Below, in pieces: positions 49,540-63,123 of a stretch of DNA of 64,000 nt (positions are counted from its first letter, which is position 1; the number at the start of each line of letters is the position of its first letter). Made by a program: the position numbers and the translations under genes. Below the pieces are notes generated by a model that was not told the DNA's origin, searched no databases, and saw nothing but the letters and a program-made list of their open reading frames with translations. The stretch lies in contig NC_092581.1 in the NCBI RefSeq assembly GCF_037975245.1, forward strand, positions 18,994,303 to 19,058,302, given 5' to 3'. This DNA comes from Apostichopus japonicus. Taxonomy: Eukaryota > Echinodermata > Holothuroidea > Aspidochirotida > Stichopodidae.

Positions 49540-52500
49540 CTGAAAACGAGACGTAGAGAAGAATCGATTTAGAGTGATTATATTCGTATTTTCATCCATT
49601 AAAGCTTTGTCACGTCAATAGACTAACAGACAAACAAAGGTCCTGTGACATTTCTGAAGATCCAGAAATTGCCTAAAATAAAGATGTTAAACCTTGAGAA
49701 TAGACATTGTGACAGATTTATGTTTTTTATTTATTGTTATCAAGTGATTAGGCTAAACACAAGCTCATTACACATTGGGGTGGGAAGCAACACCATCCTT
49801 TACCTTATGATATTACTTAAAGAATAAAACTAACATCTCTACTGTTTAATTTCATAGCACGCTATTCTTTCGTGTCACTTCCGATGGCCTTTATATGAAG
49901 AAGGCAAATGTTTGGTCAACATCGTCACGGTGGAAAATTATTTATGGACTGCATTGTCGATATTAAAATTAGCATGTGCTACACCATAAAACATTTGCTG
50001 ATGGAGATATTCAGTGAGAAAATCAAATGTTTTTTTCTTAAATTTATTTTTAAATTAATTTTTCTTACCTTGTTGCAAGCAATTAAAACATACAGGGCCT
50101 CACTGGCGACTGAAGACAGATCAAGGTCGAAAGATTCTAGGAACATTACATCGACTACCACCTGAAGATAGAGAGAGAAATCAAACATTAGTCGAAACCA
50201 AGAAGCAGTTTATAGAATGTGATGACAAAAACGAAGAAAGAAAGCTGTTCATAAATGAGCTAACTACCAATCTAGGTAATTTTAGAACAAAGGAAAAAGG
50301 AGGCTGACAATTTAATATTTTCAAAGTAAAATTGACTGGAAGGTGGTGGAAGAGGAATAATATAAAGAACATTAACCAGAGGTTGAACGACAACCTCTTG
50401 GGTGAAAGTATTAAAAGAACCTTTTAAATAAGTGGAAAAACTTTGTTAAATAGGACATCTAATGCCACTGTATAATTACATAAAGTTCTTCTTTTTTTTG
50501 GGGGGGGGGGGGGTGAGGGGGGTGCAGATTATAATGACAGCTTAGCCAGCCATCCTTAGTATTATTTACTGTATTGGGCCATCAAAGTGTAGAACTTCAC
50601 TAAAAAAAAGGTAACACAAAAAGTCTGACATGTTTTGAGAAAAATTAGAATAAACTAATGTCAACGGCACAAGATAACAAACAAGTTTGTCTAATATCAT
50701 AGCAGAAGACTACATGGCTTTTTTGACAACATGGCTATATTGCATTTAAGCTCATGAAGCAAACACACTTTCTTTAAAACAAGCGGGCTGAGGGGGGGGG
50801 GGGGAATCTCTTCAGTTAGACAATGGCCCAAACTGGAATGAAAAAACCCTGGTTCCAATTCTTAATTTTCCTTATTAAACAACTAATCATATTGGTGAAG
50901 GATAAAACCTAATGGAATAAACCAGTCACATGTTCTTGCAGAGTTTTTACCGTGTTTTTTTCTTTCTTTTCTCCACGGTACGACAGTAAACCATCAACAG
51001 AAATATCCAAAACACAACTAAACCTTTCTTGATTTTATAATTCTGACCCATAAAATCAGATTTTATTTCGGGTGTCTTGTGTTTAATAGAAACATCTGCT
51101 GTTTTTCTGACATATTTCAGGAGGAGAAATTTGAGTAGATAATATTCATAAGCTAACTATTTTTGGCAAAATCAAAGACCTCAGAGTAGTGTTTAATTTT
51201 GATAATGACAACCTTCCTAAACAATCATGTCTAAGACAAGGCTGGATGCTCCTACATGTTAATAAACTGGCTCCTGGCATACTATTCTAAGGGGAGGGGG
51301 GAGGGGCAATGACTGGCAACCATTCACTGGCCCCTACCAAACTTCATATCCTCAAAATTACAATGAGCTATGACGATGTCACTTTTGACCGGAAATACGC
51401 AAACAATTTCCAGCAATTTTGTAGAGGCAACTCAGATCCAGTGACTGGAATATCCCCTTAAAGTATCCCCTTAAAATATCCCCTTAAAATATGAAAACCT
51501 GAGGGTAGAATTCTACCTTGAGAAAATGTTCCATAGCGGCAAGCAAGGCCTGAGATGCTTTGTCTCTGGTTTTGATGCAGAAGGTAGCTAACGAAGTCAC
51601 ACTCTCCAGGCACATCTTGGCGATATCCACGCTGAAATCTGTGACTCCCAACTCGATGGACCCGAGCAGACTCCTGAACAGAGCCTCAGGTAGATCGGAG
51701 ACCTTCTCTGCGTTGAACTCTGTCACGAACGTGATGAGCTCGTAATACTGGCTGCATAGATTAGGCAACTGTAAGGAGAACGGCTGATGCATTGTTAAAA
51801 TCCATTGTTATCTATTGTTATCCATTGTTAAATCCATTGTTAAAAGACAGGGAAGGAGTCAGGGCTGGATTTCTAAATTCATGTTCAGCTCTTTAGATGG
51901 TCCAATAATTGTTCAGAGGTAATTTAAATGAAAAGATAATTTACCATTGTTTTGTTTCGCAGGCTTGTGGGACACAGACATGAACTAAAATATTTCTACA
52001 CTCGTAGTTAAAAGCCTCACCAATATCTCCCTCTTAGCTTAAGATTGCTATGGCCGAGTTGATAAAGGTGGTGGCATTTGAAGCAATGAGGCTTAGCAAT
52101 CGGGAGGGGAGGTTCTGGGTTCGATACCCGACCGGGTCATAGTAAGGTGGGTTTTTTTCATCCAAGAGTAATCTATGGTTTTCCCATCTGAAATGACTTC
52201 TAGATTGAAAAGATTCCAAATTTGAGTTGAAATGTTGAATTGGAAGCCACCCCATGTGAAAGTTGTAATCTATAAGCCCTTGCAGGTTTCTCCCTCATTT
52301 GTGGTCGCTAAAGCGTTGTAAAAATAACTGCTGGTACTTGTCACAGACGGAACTGAATATTTAAGTCCACAGCCCTCTAAACCTAAGTTATGTAAATTTG
52401 GGTTTATATAATGGTGGAGGGAGATCCTATTGATGGAGGAATGCAGACGATCATTCCATTAAAGCAGAGGAAGTAAGGGCATGTGCGAAAGTCAGTATGA

Positions 52501-55500
52501 ACGCAGTATGAACTTATGAGAGACCCTTTAATTTCTGGAGTAGAAGACATGTTCTTCGACAACAACGTTTAATAGCTGTCATTGATTTTTTAAGTTTTAC
52601 ACCGATGAAACTTGTATTGAATATATTTTTAAATACTTAAAACCAATTTCTTGTGCATTATTTCCTTGTACTTTTCTACCTAGGAACCAAGTTAGTGGCA
52701 AGTGGCTGGAAGTAAATTCTTGTTGTTACTTTTGGAAATGAATATAATGTTGCTGGCCTTTTTTTATGTTAACATGGTAAATGTTCTGCAATAACTTTAC
52801 TCATGTGATTTATTCCTCTTTGAAATATGATACAATTGAAAAGATTTAATAAAAATAGAATTTCCTTTTGTAAGAATCTTATCGTCTTCTGTTTTAGAAA
52901 AATTATGCACACAATACAGAATGGCACAGATATATTCGGGTGAGTTGCCGTGACGATATCATTCACTCTTCCATTGCCAGATACTTAAACAAACAGTGAC
53001 ACAAAACTCAAAAACAAAATAATATCTTTGTTATAATATTTACTATCAGGATTTAGATTCACCAAATTTAGCAGAACATTTTGACAAAAAAAAGCAAATT
53101 TTTGACAAAATATAGATGTTTGTGAAATAGGAATGTCAATCCAACTGTGAAGGTCTATCCATTTATAGCTGAATATTACATCAACTCCACAAATAATTCC
53201 TGAACTGTGTCGCGGATCTAATCAAATGTATTTTAGTTAAGTGCACCCTTAATCCCTTTTTGGTTTGCAAACATGGTAATAAACAAGTTGACAGTTTTCA
53301 CAGAAAATCATAAAGCTTTGCTTGGGGTGACTATTTCTATCAAGTGATTCCAATCAACTTCTGCCGAATGTCAAATTAAATCAAAGAAATATTATTTAAG
53401 ATGATATCTAAAAGACTAGTTTAACAAACCACAGAGGAATAGACACAGAGAGTGGTAAACCAGCTGTCACAAAAGCAGGATAAAAACCTGAAAGTAAGAT
53501 TCAAAATTCTGATCTCCAATGCATCTTGTCAATTCAGCTTTGGGTTTTTTTTTTAAATGTGCAGTGATTAACTGTTACAATCTAGACACAAAAGGCAAGT
53601 TGAGCTGTTAAAGTTAAGATTATAAGTCTGATGAGGACTGACAATATAACAGGTGTTACCTTCAGTAGCAACATGCTAACCCTCCCCTAACCCTACCCCC
53701 CCCCCCCACCCAATCAGATGAATGGTATCATTCTAAGTGGACATTTCTTGCTGACCCTTGCTGCTAGTTCAGTCTTCCCCCCCGTGTGGAACATCAAATA
53801 GGCAATGAGACAAGTGCCTAGGGCCCCCCCTGAGGTCAAGGGTGCCTCTATAAACACTTCCAGGAGAGACATACCCAACTTTTCATTTTCGGAATGTGCC
53901 TGTAAAACTTAAGCAAGGGCAAGTATATGGTGAATTAGGGGGTCAGAGGGTGCTGTGAAGAAAAAGTGTCATTAGATAAAAAAATGTTTGTACCTTGAGA
54001 ATTTCAGCATCTATCAAAGGGACAACAATGTTGAGTCCTAGGAGAACTATCTCGCCAGCAGAGACCACTGCATTCTGGTGGTCCCCCACCCCAGTAGCCT
54101 CCTCTGAGGAGAAATCAGAATAACCATGTAATATGTCAAAACCTGTAAGGAGTTGGATAAAAACATTAAAGCTTCATTTATGCATATTTCAATCTAGACA
54201 GTCTTAAACAAAATGTTTCATGACAATACTTTTGTGTATTAAATAATCACAAAATCATCACCATGTATTTTTGAAGAAAACATATCTTTGGGCCCATTCA
54301 CAGAGATCAGGTGAATGTAAAATTCAAAACAGAGACGTCTGTGTCCCATCTATGTCAGTGGAGTGGAAACCGAGACATTAAATCAAACACATGCAGTGGC
54401 AGATGTATTGACCTTTCCATTCATAAATGTACATTAAAGGGTGTGAAGACTCGCGCAAAAAGAAACGTCTAATGCCGGTAATTTGACCTAGTTTCGAATG
54501 ATGTATAACAGAAGTGTTAAACACCACCATTGATCCCAGGAAATACACACACAGCTTGCTACCGTCGGTAATTAGACACTAGTGTTCAGTCAGTACATAC
54601 AGCTGCGGTCAATACAAATGATACAACGATGGACATCTCAGGTCCAGCTAAAGAAAACAAGGTATCACATTTCATTACTGTCATTACTTAGCGACACAAA
54701 CAAAACGGATTGCATACTGCAGAGCAGAACATAAATAGGTGTCAAAAATTTGTTTGACTGTTAGTTTATTTTGTTTCGAGAAATATTATATTTACTAGCA
54801 AATTCTCTACATTCAGCACATTCAGCCAAACGCTTGTAATTCCCCTGAATATTTACCATTAAGCTCTTGTTACAGATGGTCGGCACAAAAACATGTTTTC
54901 GACAATACATTATAAACCTTGAGTCTCATTTATATCATGATTTTTCTTCATCAATGTGTGTTTGAACATTAAAATAAACAAACACTTAAATATTACTGAA
55001 CCACCTGCCCCCCCCCCTCCAAGAATTTTACCTGATTTAGTTACTACAAGCTCCAAACCATACAGGTCACACATGTAGTGAATCTTTGCTCTGTTTCCAA
55101 CACTTCCTGTGTGAGAACATTTAATGTGACACTGAAAACCAGATTTTACAAGTTGTAAACATTGTTGACATTATAGTTCTTCAAACACTATTTTACAAAA
55201 AAACATTTGCAATTTTGCCACTGGAGGAGGAAGGAATGGTTGTGGGTATTAACAGATTCACTCACCGCTGAAGATATAGTCGACCAGGTCCTTTGATATA
55301 AGATGTGTTAATAACTGCATGATGAGGGAAATGTCCTGGTACTGGTCCTCCTCTGCGCCCCCCTCTCTGGTCCTCTTGCCAAGGTTACACTCTGTGTACA
55401 TCCTCAGGAGTGCAAGAGACACCTCAAACAGTTTCAGAGTGTTTTGCTGGAAAGATGGGGGGGGGGGGGCAGGAGAGAGAGAGAAAAAGTATGGTTATAT

Positions 55501-58500
55501 CTGAAAGGGATACTCACAGTGGCTTAAGTTTAAGATTTTGAAAAAAAAAAAAAAAAATGAAAATGCTGGTAATTTGCTGCATCATAAAAGTCAAAACCAC
55601 GTCCTGATACTAGCCTTTTGCATGGCGATGATATGAATTTTTCAAATTTTGGCGGTAGTTTGTGAATGTATCTTGCAACAATATAGTGAATGATGTCATA
55701 ACTGCAAATTCAGCTGAAAGTGGTTTATCTTTGTGTGTTAATTTTTGTAATATTTAACTCATTCAGTCATAATGGAAAATTATATTTCTACAAAAAAAAA
55801 GTTGCATTTTGAGGAAATTATATATAAATAAAAAATAAGAATAAAAACAATATACATAAAAAAAAAATAAAAAAAATAAATTACTAAATAATATTGAAAG
55901 ATAAGCAAACATTGCAAATGCCATGAGGTTTCAAAGATATAATAAGGTTTCAAAGATAAATCAACAAGATGATTATTATGGGAAAGTATAGCTTTTGATG
56001 ACCATTTGTCATTAACACATCACAGACCTCTCGCTGTGATCCATTCCAGGGAAGAATCGAAGGTTTAGCCAGTCAAAATAGATTCCATTTAATCGCCCAT
56101 TTCTCAAGTTTGGGAATAAGACATTTAGGTAGTCTTCCACTAACAGTGTGAAATCAATTTTCTTTTCCATATTAAGTGTCCCACTGTCTGCTACCAGACT
56201 ATCCCTTTGAAAGCTTCAATTTGCGTTGGTTATGTCAAAATCTAGTGATTACCAAACTCAACATCGGTTATAGAAACCAGTCACAAGCACACCCTGTACC
56301 CACCAACTCTTGGTCAATACGAACAGTTAATAAACACCGCACTATCATAGTCAACAAGCATGAGAGAAAAGAGAATTGTAGCTGTAAGAAGAATCTGCAA
56401 CCTTTGATCACAAGTCCACTACCTTGACCACTTGACCACAATGCTATCAAACAATAAAGTATTACATTTTATTTGTGATACAAAAATTTTCCTATTGTAT
56501 GAAAATACAACCTTGGGTAAGGACTAATTTTGAACAATATTTATTTTTTTATTTTCATGTTACAAGGCCACCATTGCATAAATTACGGACATGAATCAAA
56601 ACTTGCTTCCGATGAAACTTATTTCCATATTCCAGCTTTGAAAATTTTGACCAATGTCTATTCTGGTTTCCCTAAATACTGGGACTTTTCGACAGTTTTG
56701 GACAGTTGACAAAGTGTTTACATAAAGTAAGTAAGTAGTCACTTATGGCAACTATCTGTTTCAGATTATCACCATCAAATTTATCTTGATTCTTGAATAG
56801 TCTAATCTGTAGGTTGGTACTCATCCTAATCACTTCATTTAATAATAAACATTAACCCCAGCCCAGAATGTTGTATGCAAATTATGTTAGGTCTTTAATA
56901 GCACCAATCTACTATCAATTTGTTTATGGGATACGATTAAATTAATATTTCTTCTACGGTAAAGTTAGCACATGTTCCACAACTAAAGGCACTGATGCTA
57001 CAGACTAACACATTTATATCTTATTCTCACTCATTTACACAAGCAGGACAAAGTTACACTGCGAAAGCAACTGCTGATTTAAGTTTTACAACAATAAAAC
57101 ACATTTTGCTGTTTCAAGAGCTGGTCTTGTATATTTTCTTTTCTTCTCTACTTCGGTAGTACGCATACCTCATTCAGGAAGGACAACATTCTCATACAGA
57201 CTTCGACGTGTAACTGGAAGATACCCTCAACGACATCGGGACAGTTCTGGTAAACTTTCATCAGTGCGACACTTTCGGTTAGAAATGGAAGCGTAAACTG
57301 ATAGAGGTCCGAGTTGGTGGTGACACTTGACCCCTCCACGACCCCTCGGACCAGCCAGAGTAGCGTCAGCATGGTGGATTTCACATCCTGTTCCTGGGAC
57401 TTTCGGACAAAGTTTTCCTGCTGGATTAATGACTTGAAATGTTCCTGAAGTGGCTGCAGGATCTGAAAAGAATCAACAAACAAACAGGACAGTAATAGTT
57501 TCAAAAGTATGAACATGATCATTATTTAATTTTGTTACCAGCTGCGAGTCTGATTATTCTTCTATACAGCCCACAGAATACTCAATTGCAAACCCATCCT
57601 AAAGAGCTTGGAAACACTGATTCAAGGTTTTAAACAAATCTTGTTGCGACCATTTTTTTCAGGCTTCCTGTAAATATTGGCCTTTCTTTATGACATAGGA
57701 GCCCTCAAACGTGGTATTAAAAGATTAAAGTATTAAAGATTAAAGTATATGTAGTAATGGTACACAAGAGCCAGCAGGAAGCCCCTCCTTGGACTAATGA
57801 CTGAAAAGGTTTGTTTCATGCAGACAGGATGGAAATTGTTTAGTCCTATGTTGATATAGATCGAATGTGAACCTTCACCCTCCAATGAGCTGTGTGAATA
57901 ACTAAACAACTACACTAATCACACTAAACTTTCAGAAATTCAGGAAAAGCTTTTCAAGTTGCCTGCTGACTAAATATCAAATATTTACCATATGCTGCTC
58001 TGCTAGGATTATTTGTATTGCTTCCAAAGTTTTGACACACTGAAAACTTTTCTAAAAGTAAATGCTTGCAGAGTATGTACTCCTTAGAAATATTTTTCTC
58101 GACACAGGTTTTCCTTTCAACAACCAGATTCCATGCACAGGTCTGTATGCATGTGTACAGCTTTCCCGCACAGTGAGGGATCTATATCCTGACTTGCTAC
58201 ACACAATATGGTTTCTACTATTATACAAACACACTAAAAGATCACACCCTCTCTTGCTGACACTGAAGAAACCAACTAAGAAAATATTTTCTGCTCATGT
58301 ATCTGTGTCCCTGATTAGGTGAAATTGTGGGGGGTGGGGGAAGGGAGAGGGGAGTGACCATACCTCCTTTGAGAATCTACCCTTCACCTCCTGCGTTGAC
58401 ACAGATGACCCTCCTAGGACCAGTGCCTTCATGATGAGATGCTGAATCTCCGAGGATAGCAAGTCAAACGGAGGCTGGTTGTGGGACAGATGCTTAGCTA

Positions 58501-61500
58501 ATTCCCAGAATGTGGTCTCCTTGACGACAGCCGTACACCTGAAACAATATTAAGCAAGTGAATTACGCCAACAGATGGTTCAAGACATTTTCTCGACTAG
58601 CCGTCATTCATCTCATTGAATTCTTGTGCAATTAGGGAAAGATTACAGAGTATATTACAAATCAAACTTTCTCAAGTTTATGCCACTAACAACATCTTTC
58701 ATATCAACTGCTTTAAAGTCCATGGTGGCAAAGGTACAAGGGCAAATTGATGGAGGGGGAGTGGGGCGGGAGCAGGGGGGAATTCCGCATATATTTGGGG
58801 GCTCGTAGATTCATTAAAAGAAACATTTACAAACAAAATGATAATATTTTGCAGCTTATCTACCAGTTCCAACATGATCCGGCATTTTCCTCTCATACCA
58901 ACTGGGTAAACATTTTCCAGTCCGCAAAAATAAATGTTGTGAGAAATTCTTAATGGTACAGGCACGACACAAATCTACAAAAACACAACCTGGAAGGCTT
59001 TATAGAGAAAGAAAATCATGGACAAATATTATGCATGGTACGTACCTATCTGTTTTCTGCACTAATGCTACAAACATGGATGCCGTTTCCTTGGCAACAG
59101 CTTCCTCAGAACTCCATATGGCAAGGTTGGAAGCTACTTTCTGTACAAGACACCTTGTGACCAACTGGGCCCCCTCAGAGTGATGGCCCAAGCTCATCAA
59201 AAGGGCTAAACTACACTGTGAAAGTTTAGACCAAATTTAAAATAGTTTAAATATCGACAAAAGCAAAATTGTTTATCTTGGTGGTCTTTATTGAAGTTAT
59301 TGATGAAAAGGGATAAAGATTGGACAGGGGTTTGTTCAAATACTAAAGACCCAGATGGCTATACTTTCTCTGACAATTTTTTAATCTTCATTTGGAGTAT
59401 ATAGATACCCTTATTATACATATTAAAACTATTCAGCGAACAGTTTCACACTTATGTATAAAGGCCTAACTTCAATTTGCAAATATAAATAATTGGGCCA
59501 AAAAATATTATTGTCAACTGTATCAGTTGTCAAATTACCTAAAATTTGCATAAAGCTAGACAATAATTTTGTGCAGAATATGTTAATAATTGCATCATCA
59601 AGATACAAGTGAATCTGTGGCATGCACAGGATTTGCAAGGTGGGGGGGGGGGCAAATACTAGACTTCCTCTGACTGAATGATTTAGGTCAGGTGGGGGTG
59701 GGGGGGGGGGTGTATGAAACTTAATGGAAGGGCCAGATGCGAATGAATGAGTTTATAAAGAAGATGATGTGTCTGTACGGCCTTAGGGTGGTCTAAGGTT
59801 CTTCCACAGAAATAAAATTTAGATGTTTAGACATCTAAGGGTGCATTCTGAAGCATGTTTAAGACTATAAATTAGGTCTATAATTACATCTAAATGCAAG
59901 GTTTTGCTAATTAATAATCTTGTGAAATCCTATGAGGTTGAAGAGGGGGATTATATACCCAAGGGAGTTATCAAACTCTCCCCCCCCAGCGAATGTAAAC
60001 ATCCCCCACTTAACCACTTCCCCAGATATGATGATGGAAGATAGGGGACATGATCTCCCATCCCCCCACCCCATAACCCTTGGTACATGCCACTGTTTTT
60101 AATTAGTAATCAAATGTACCAACCACCTTTAAACTTGACTTTGTCCAAAAAGAATCTCCTGTACTGATTAAAACACGCCAAGTTTTGCTGCTATGAAATT
60201 CCTACTTTGTTCTATATATTTTCTCTTTGGCTTCATTTAATGCTTAACTCTTCCTGTTAGACAACTCCAGCACAGGGGGGGGGGGAGGGGATATGTCAAT
60301 AATCATAATAACACCAAGTAATGTTATACTCTATCTTTGCTGTTACACTGCTTTTGAAATATACCTCTGTGTAATTCTTTTCGTTGAGCTGCAGGTACGA
60401 CACCAGCCACCTGTGCATGAACCAAACCACCGTGCTGGCCACCTGCGGGCTCAACACGATCGTCAATTTGGCCTCCCCTGCGTAGCGTTCCACCTCAGAC
60501 AGCCGCAGGACTGATGATGAAAGTCTGGCGAAGAGTAAGAAGCAAGTGAAATTAATTTTATCGAGGTTATCTGATTAATGACACGCATAGTCTAATTACT
60601 TGTACTTATTGTAACCTTGTTTTGCTATGCAGTGCACAGTCTAAATTAAGCATACGTTTTATAAGATTAGCAAGTGAAGCTTTCAAAGAAAAAGGGAAAA
60701 GCAATTTGAAGATTCTTGTATCTCTTTAATATCCGATACAATCGAACTCCAAATTATACATTCTAAATGGAAGAGTCTGGGCGACAAATATTCAAACTAA
60801 ATGGAACCATAAATTTATACAAAGATACTTATTGGTGGAACGTCAAGGCACATTGTCATAGTTCTGGTAACTCGCCATCTTATTTGGAGTAAGTTTTGGT
60901 AAATATTTCTGTTAATCCAAGACCACGTTTCCAGTAAGCCGATAACAACCTACCTTATGACCTCATCTGCCTGCTCATACCCTGGTAAAGAGGCGGGGTC
61001 ATCGCCCGGCGATGATACCAGCCTCTGAGTAGCCTCTAAATTTACTCCCTGGCTCTTCTTCATGGAGTGTGCGATGATCTCTCGTGGAATGCAGGGGACT
61101 TCACCTTTGTGTTGGTCGGCCAACATGTAACCTGTCAAGAAGGCAACCGAGATGGAATAAAGATGAAAGATGCATGCCATCACCAGTGAAAAAGAACTGT
61201 TTCAGGAGGTCAGGGGGGCAGGGTGTATGTATCCAAAACTCATGAGGTCAGGATGTATCCAAAATTTGACAGCTCACACCAATGAATACTTAGCAGACGT
61301 TCGAGAATTGTTTAAAATTAGACAGCAGGAACTTTCAAAGAGAGAATGTGGTTTGAGGAAGAGCACAGATAAAATAATATTTGGAAAGTTTGGAAAATGA
61401 ATGACCGTCACTCCAAGATACTCTGACAACATTTAAGAGCCACTGGCATTGCTTTCAACCTTTAGCATGAGCTAAAAGCATTTTTCCAGGTGTTTCAGGA

Positions 61501-63123
61501 TATTATAATGCATGGAGGAAAGTTTCAGAAAACAAATTAAGAAAGAAAAAAAAATTCAAGAGCCTGCCAGAGAAAATATTTTGAAGGTGATAATATGTAA
61601 TCGGTCCAAAACAACTGAATCCTATAGAAGAGTTGTAACCACAACACGGTTCTATGGCCTATTGCATCTCTCTATAGGCAGTGTCATGTGATCAAACATT
61701 CCATCATAAAACTGCCTCTCCCACTTCTAGGCCCTACTTACCCCTCCCAATCTACTCTCCTCCTGCCCCTCATACATTCTCTCACTTTGCCTATTGTCAT
61801 TTCATAATCCCTGTACAACTTTATCTGGATGGGTAAACACTTCAACATGGTGGATAGCACTCTGAACTCTCCATGGTTACCATATAAACAACAGATCCTT
61901 TCTACACATGATTTATTAAAACCAGCTGAGGAAATGTTATTCCACCAACTGAAGAGGGTATTAACTTAATCCAGTCATGCACTGTCCCAGAAATGTATCA
62001 CAAAATATGATAAATGGGAGGTAAATTCTGCAAGACATACATTAAAGAAACAATTTTCAGTGTGCCTTTTATGACATCAAACCTGTTTGCTTCATGTTGG
62101 TTAAGAAGTGTGTTAACTTCAACTGCTATTTATCTCCAATAAATATAACTTCTCCAGGAGGCTTTTATTAAAATGTGTTCCTCTTTCATCCGTCAAAAAG
62201 AAATCTTCACCCGGGACTATCCTTTCAAGGCGATTTTTACTTCTGACTACCTCACGTTGACAGGCACACTTGGGTTTAAAGCAGCATTTTGCGTCCTTTT
62301 CTATGGTTTCTCTCAACCTCACTGATTCCACGATGCCATAAAAACTTACATAACTAGCTAAATCTATTAAAATCATACTTCAAATGGTGGCATAAAAGTC
62401 GAGAAATTTACAACTTTCAACTTTGTATTTCTCGAAGATATCTTCCGTTGGGATCCAAATAAACCTCGCCCATAATATGAATATTTAAAAGCTACGAACG
62501 TCATTGGCCAATACGTAATACAACACCATGCTTGATTTGTGTAGATATTCTATGGCAGTTGTACCAGGGAGCTGTTAGAGTCCAGCTCGCTGGTTGTACG
62601 AAGTTACCAACTCAACGTTTTGAATCTATTTTTAGCAACGGCACATAACTAAACCTGCATCTCTGATTGGTTGAATTCAAACTAGTGGGTTGGGGGAACT
62701 GTATGCGATTAATATTAAATGTGTAATTCGTCGGAGGACACTTTTCTCATTACCTGCATGTGTCCTTAATGACTCGCCAAGTAACGCTTTTAGGAAGGAA
62801 AACACTTGGCTAATATCTTAGTTTGCTGTTTTGTGATTGATATATGTAAAAAACTTGATTGACTTGTCAAAAAAGTGGAAAACGGCGACAAAATGCAAAA
62901 TGCTGCTTTAATTAAATAATTTGTTCAATGTAACATCATCGTCCAAACGGCATTCCTATTAAACGAACCTGATGTAAGAATCAACCAGTGAAGATCTTCG
63001 TACAAATTGGTGAGGATTTTGGACTGGATATCGGCGTTATGATTCAATCCCCCACCCTGGACCATCTGCTGCTGGTACTGGTGCAGGATAGAATGGAACT
63101 TTGTGACTCTGTCCTCTAGCAAT
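49342..63123 (-). CDS. XPO4: XPO4 (exportin-4), C-terminal 654 residues; gene continues past the right edge
   Basis: Eleven minus-strand exons in order 63123-62969, 61131-60954, 60524-60365, 59215-59046, 58538-58364, 57462-57169, 55446-55266, 54103-53994, 51768-51517, 50161-50069 and 49539-49342 give a continuous frame of 654 residues ending in TAA. Every intron is GT-AG and every split codon joins cleanly. Blocks such as LYEDLHWLILTSG, IPREII, SPGDDPASLPGYEQADEVIR, ENF, NQPPFDLLSSEIQ, LCSQYYELITFVTE and a C-terminal LLTVR are those of exportin-4. XPO4 is an importin-beta-superfamily receptor built of HEAT-like helical repeats. Together with Ran-GTP it exports cargo such as eIF5A and SMAD3 from the nucleus and also imports some SOX factors. 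Family members are about 1,150 residues, so roughly the first 500 lie off the window. The first visible exon starts within a codon, and no further exon was found between 63124 and 64000. Confidence 0.94.
50069..50161 (-). CDS. XPO4: XPO4 exon j
   Basis: 31 codons, VVVDVMFLESFDLDLSSVAS through ALYVLIACNK, phase 0. Acceptor is TCTATCTTCAG and donor is GTAAGA. Confidence 0.93.
51517..51768 (-). CDS. XPO4: XPO4 exon i
   Basis: 84 codons, LPNLCSQYYELITFVTEFNA through AAMEHFLK, phase 0. The LC.QYY.LITF block is diagnostic for exportin-4. Acceptor is CTCCTTACAG and donor is GTAGAA. Confidence 0.95.
52048..52345 (+). repeat. tRNA-derived SINE (Ser/Leu-like head) in XPO4 intron
   Basis: Head CTATGGCCGAGTTGATAAAGG (A box) and GGTTCGATACC (B box) with matching 7-bp ends CTATGGC/GTCATAG. 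The anticodon arm is poorly formed, so it is not a functional tRNA. It is followed by a tRNA-unrelated body shared with 42819-42866 and a tail ending in GCTAAAGCGTTGTAAAAATAA. It lies in the XPO4 intron between exons i and h, opposite to the gene. Confidence 0.65.
53994..54103 (-). CDS. XPO4: XPO4 exon h
   Basis: Completes a glutamate codon and encodes EATGVGDHQNAVVSAGEIVL, then LGLNIVVPLIDAEILK. Acceptor is TTCTCCTCAG and donor is GTACAA. Confidence 0.93.
55266..55446 (-). CDS. XPO4: XPO4 exon g
   Basis: Encodes QNTLKLFEVSLALLRMYTEC, then EEDQYQDISLIMQLLTHLIS. Acceptor TTTCCAG is preceded by a C homopolymer on the coding strand (G tract at about 55457-55469). Donor is G|GTGAGT. Confidence 0.94.
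57169..57462 (-). CDS. XPO4: XPO4 exon f
   Basis: The largest exon, 98 codons from ILQPLQEHFKSLIQQENF to MRMLSFLNE, phase 0 at both ends. Acceptor is TGATTCTTTTCAG and donor is GTATGC. The polypeptide alternates hydrophobic helices as expected for HEAT-like repeats. Confidence 0.94.
58364..58538 (-). CDS. XPO4: XPO4 exon e
   Basis: Encodes CTAVVKETTFWELAKHLSHN, then IMKALVLGGSS. Acceptor is ATTGTTTCAG and donor is GTATGG. Phase 0 at its end. Confidence 0.93.
59046..59215 (-). CDS. XPO4: XPO4 exon d
   Basis: Encodes CSLALLMSLGHHSEGAQLVT, then CLVQKVASNLAIWSSEEAVA. The KV.SNL..WSSE block is characteristic of exportin-4. Acceptor is ACTTTCACAG, donor is GTACGT, and two bases (AG) of an arginine codon remain. 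Confidence 0.93.
59615..60095. mobile_element. Possible hAT-like element in XPO4 intron
   Basis: Left CTGTGGCATGCACAGG and right (read inward) CAGTGGCATGTACCAAGG are similar, and G/C tracts lie just inside both. An internal segment near 59840 resembles part of the remnant near 21650. No convincing 8-bp duplication was found, so the ends may be misplaced. Confidence 0.4.
60365..60524 (-). CDS. XPO4: XPO4 exon c
   Basis: Encodes LSSSVLRLSEVERYAGEAKL and continues to FMHRWLVSYLQLNEKNYTE. Acceptor is CTTCGCCAG, donor is GTATAT. It completes the split arginine of exon b. Confidence 0.93.
60954..61131 (-). CDS. XPO4: XPO4 exon b
   Basis: Encodes GYMLADQHKGEVPCIPREII and continues to ASLPGYEQADEVI. 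Acceptor is TCTTGACAG and donor is GTAGGT. Two bases of an arginine codon are left at its end. Confidence 0.93.
62969..63123 (-). CDS. XPO4: XPO4 exon a (first in window)
   Basis: Encodes LLEDRVTKFHSILHQYQQQM and, further on, YEDLHWLILTS. Acceptor is TTTTGTTAG and donor is G|GTTCGT. It begins with one base of a split codon whose first two bases are on an exon beyond base 64,000. Confidence 0.9.

Noticed and set aside
52048-52140. Possible functional tRNA-Ser/Leu gene
   Set aside because: Ends and B box fit, but the anticodon arm is malformed, and it continues into a body shared with another locus, so it is a SINE head.
54434-54680. Possible TTAA-flanked DNA element starting TTAAAGGGTGTGAAGACTCG
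   Set aside because: It looks repeat-like and I suspect a dispersed family, but no matching right end or second TTAA was found in the XPO4 intron.
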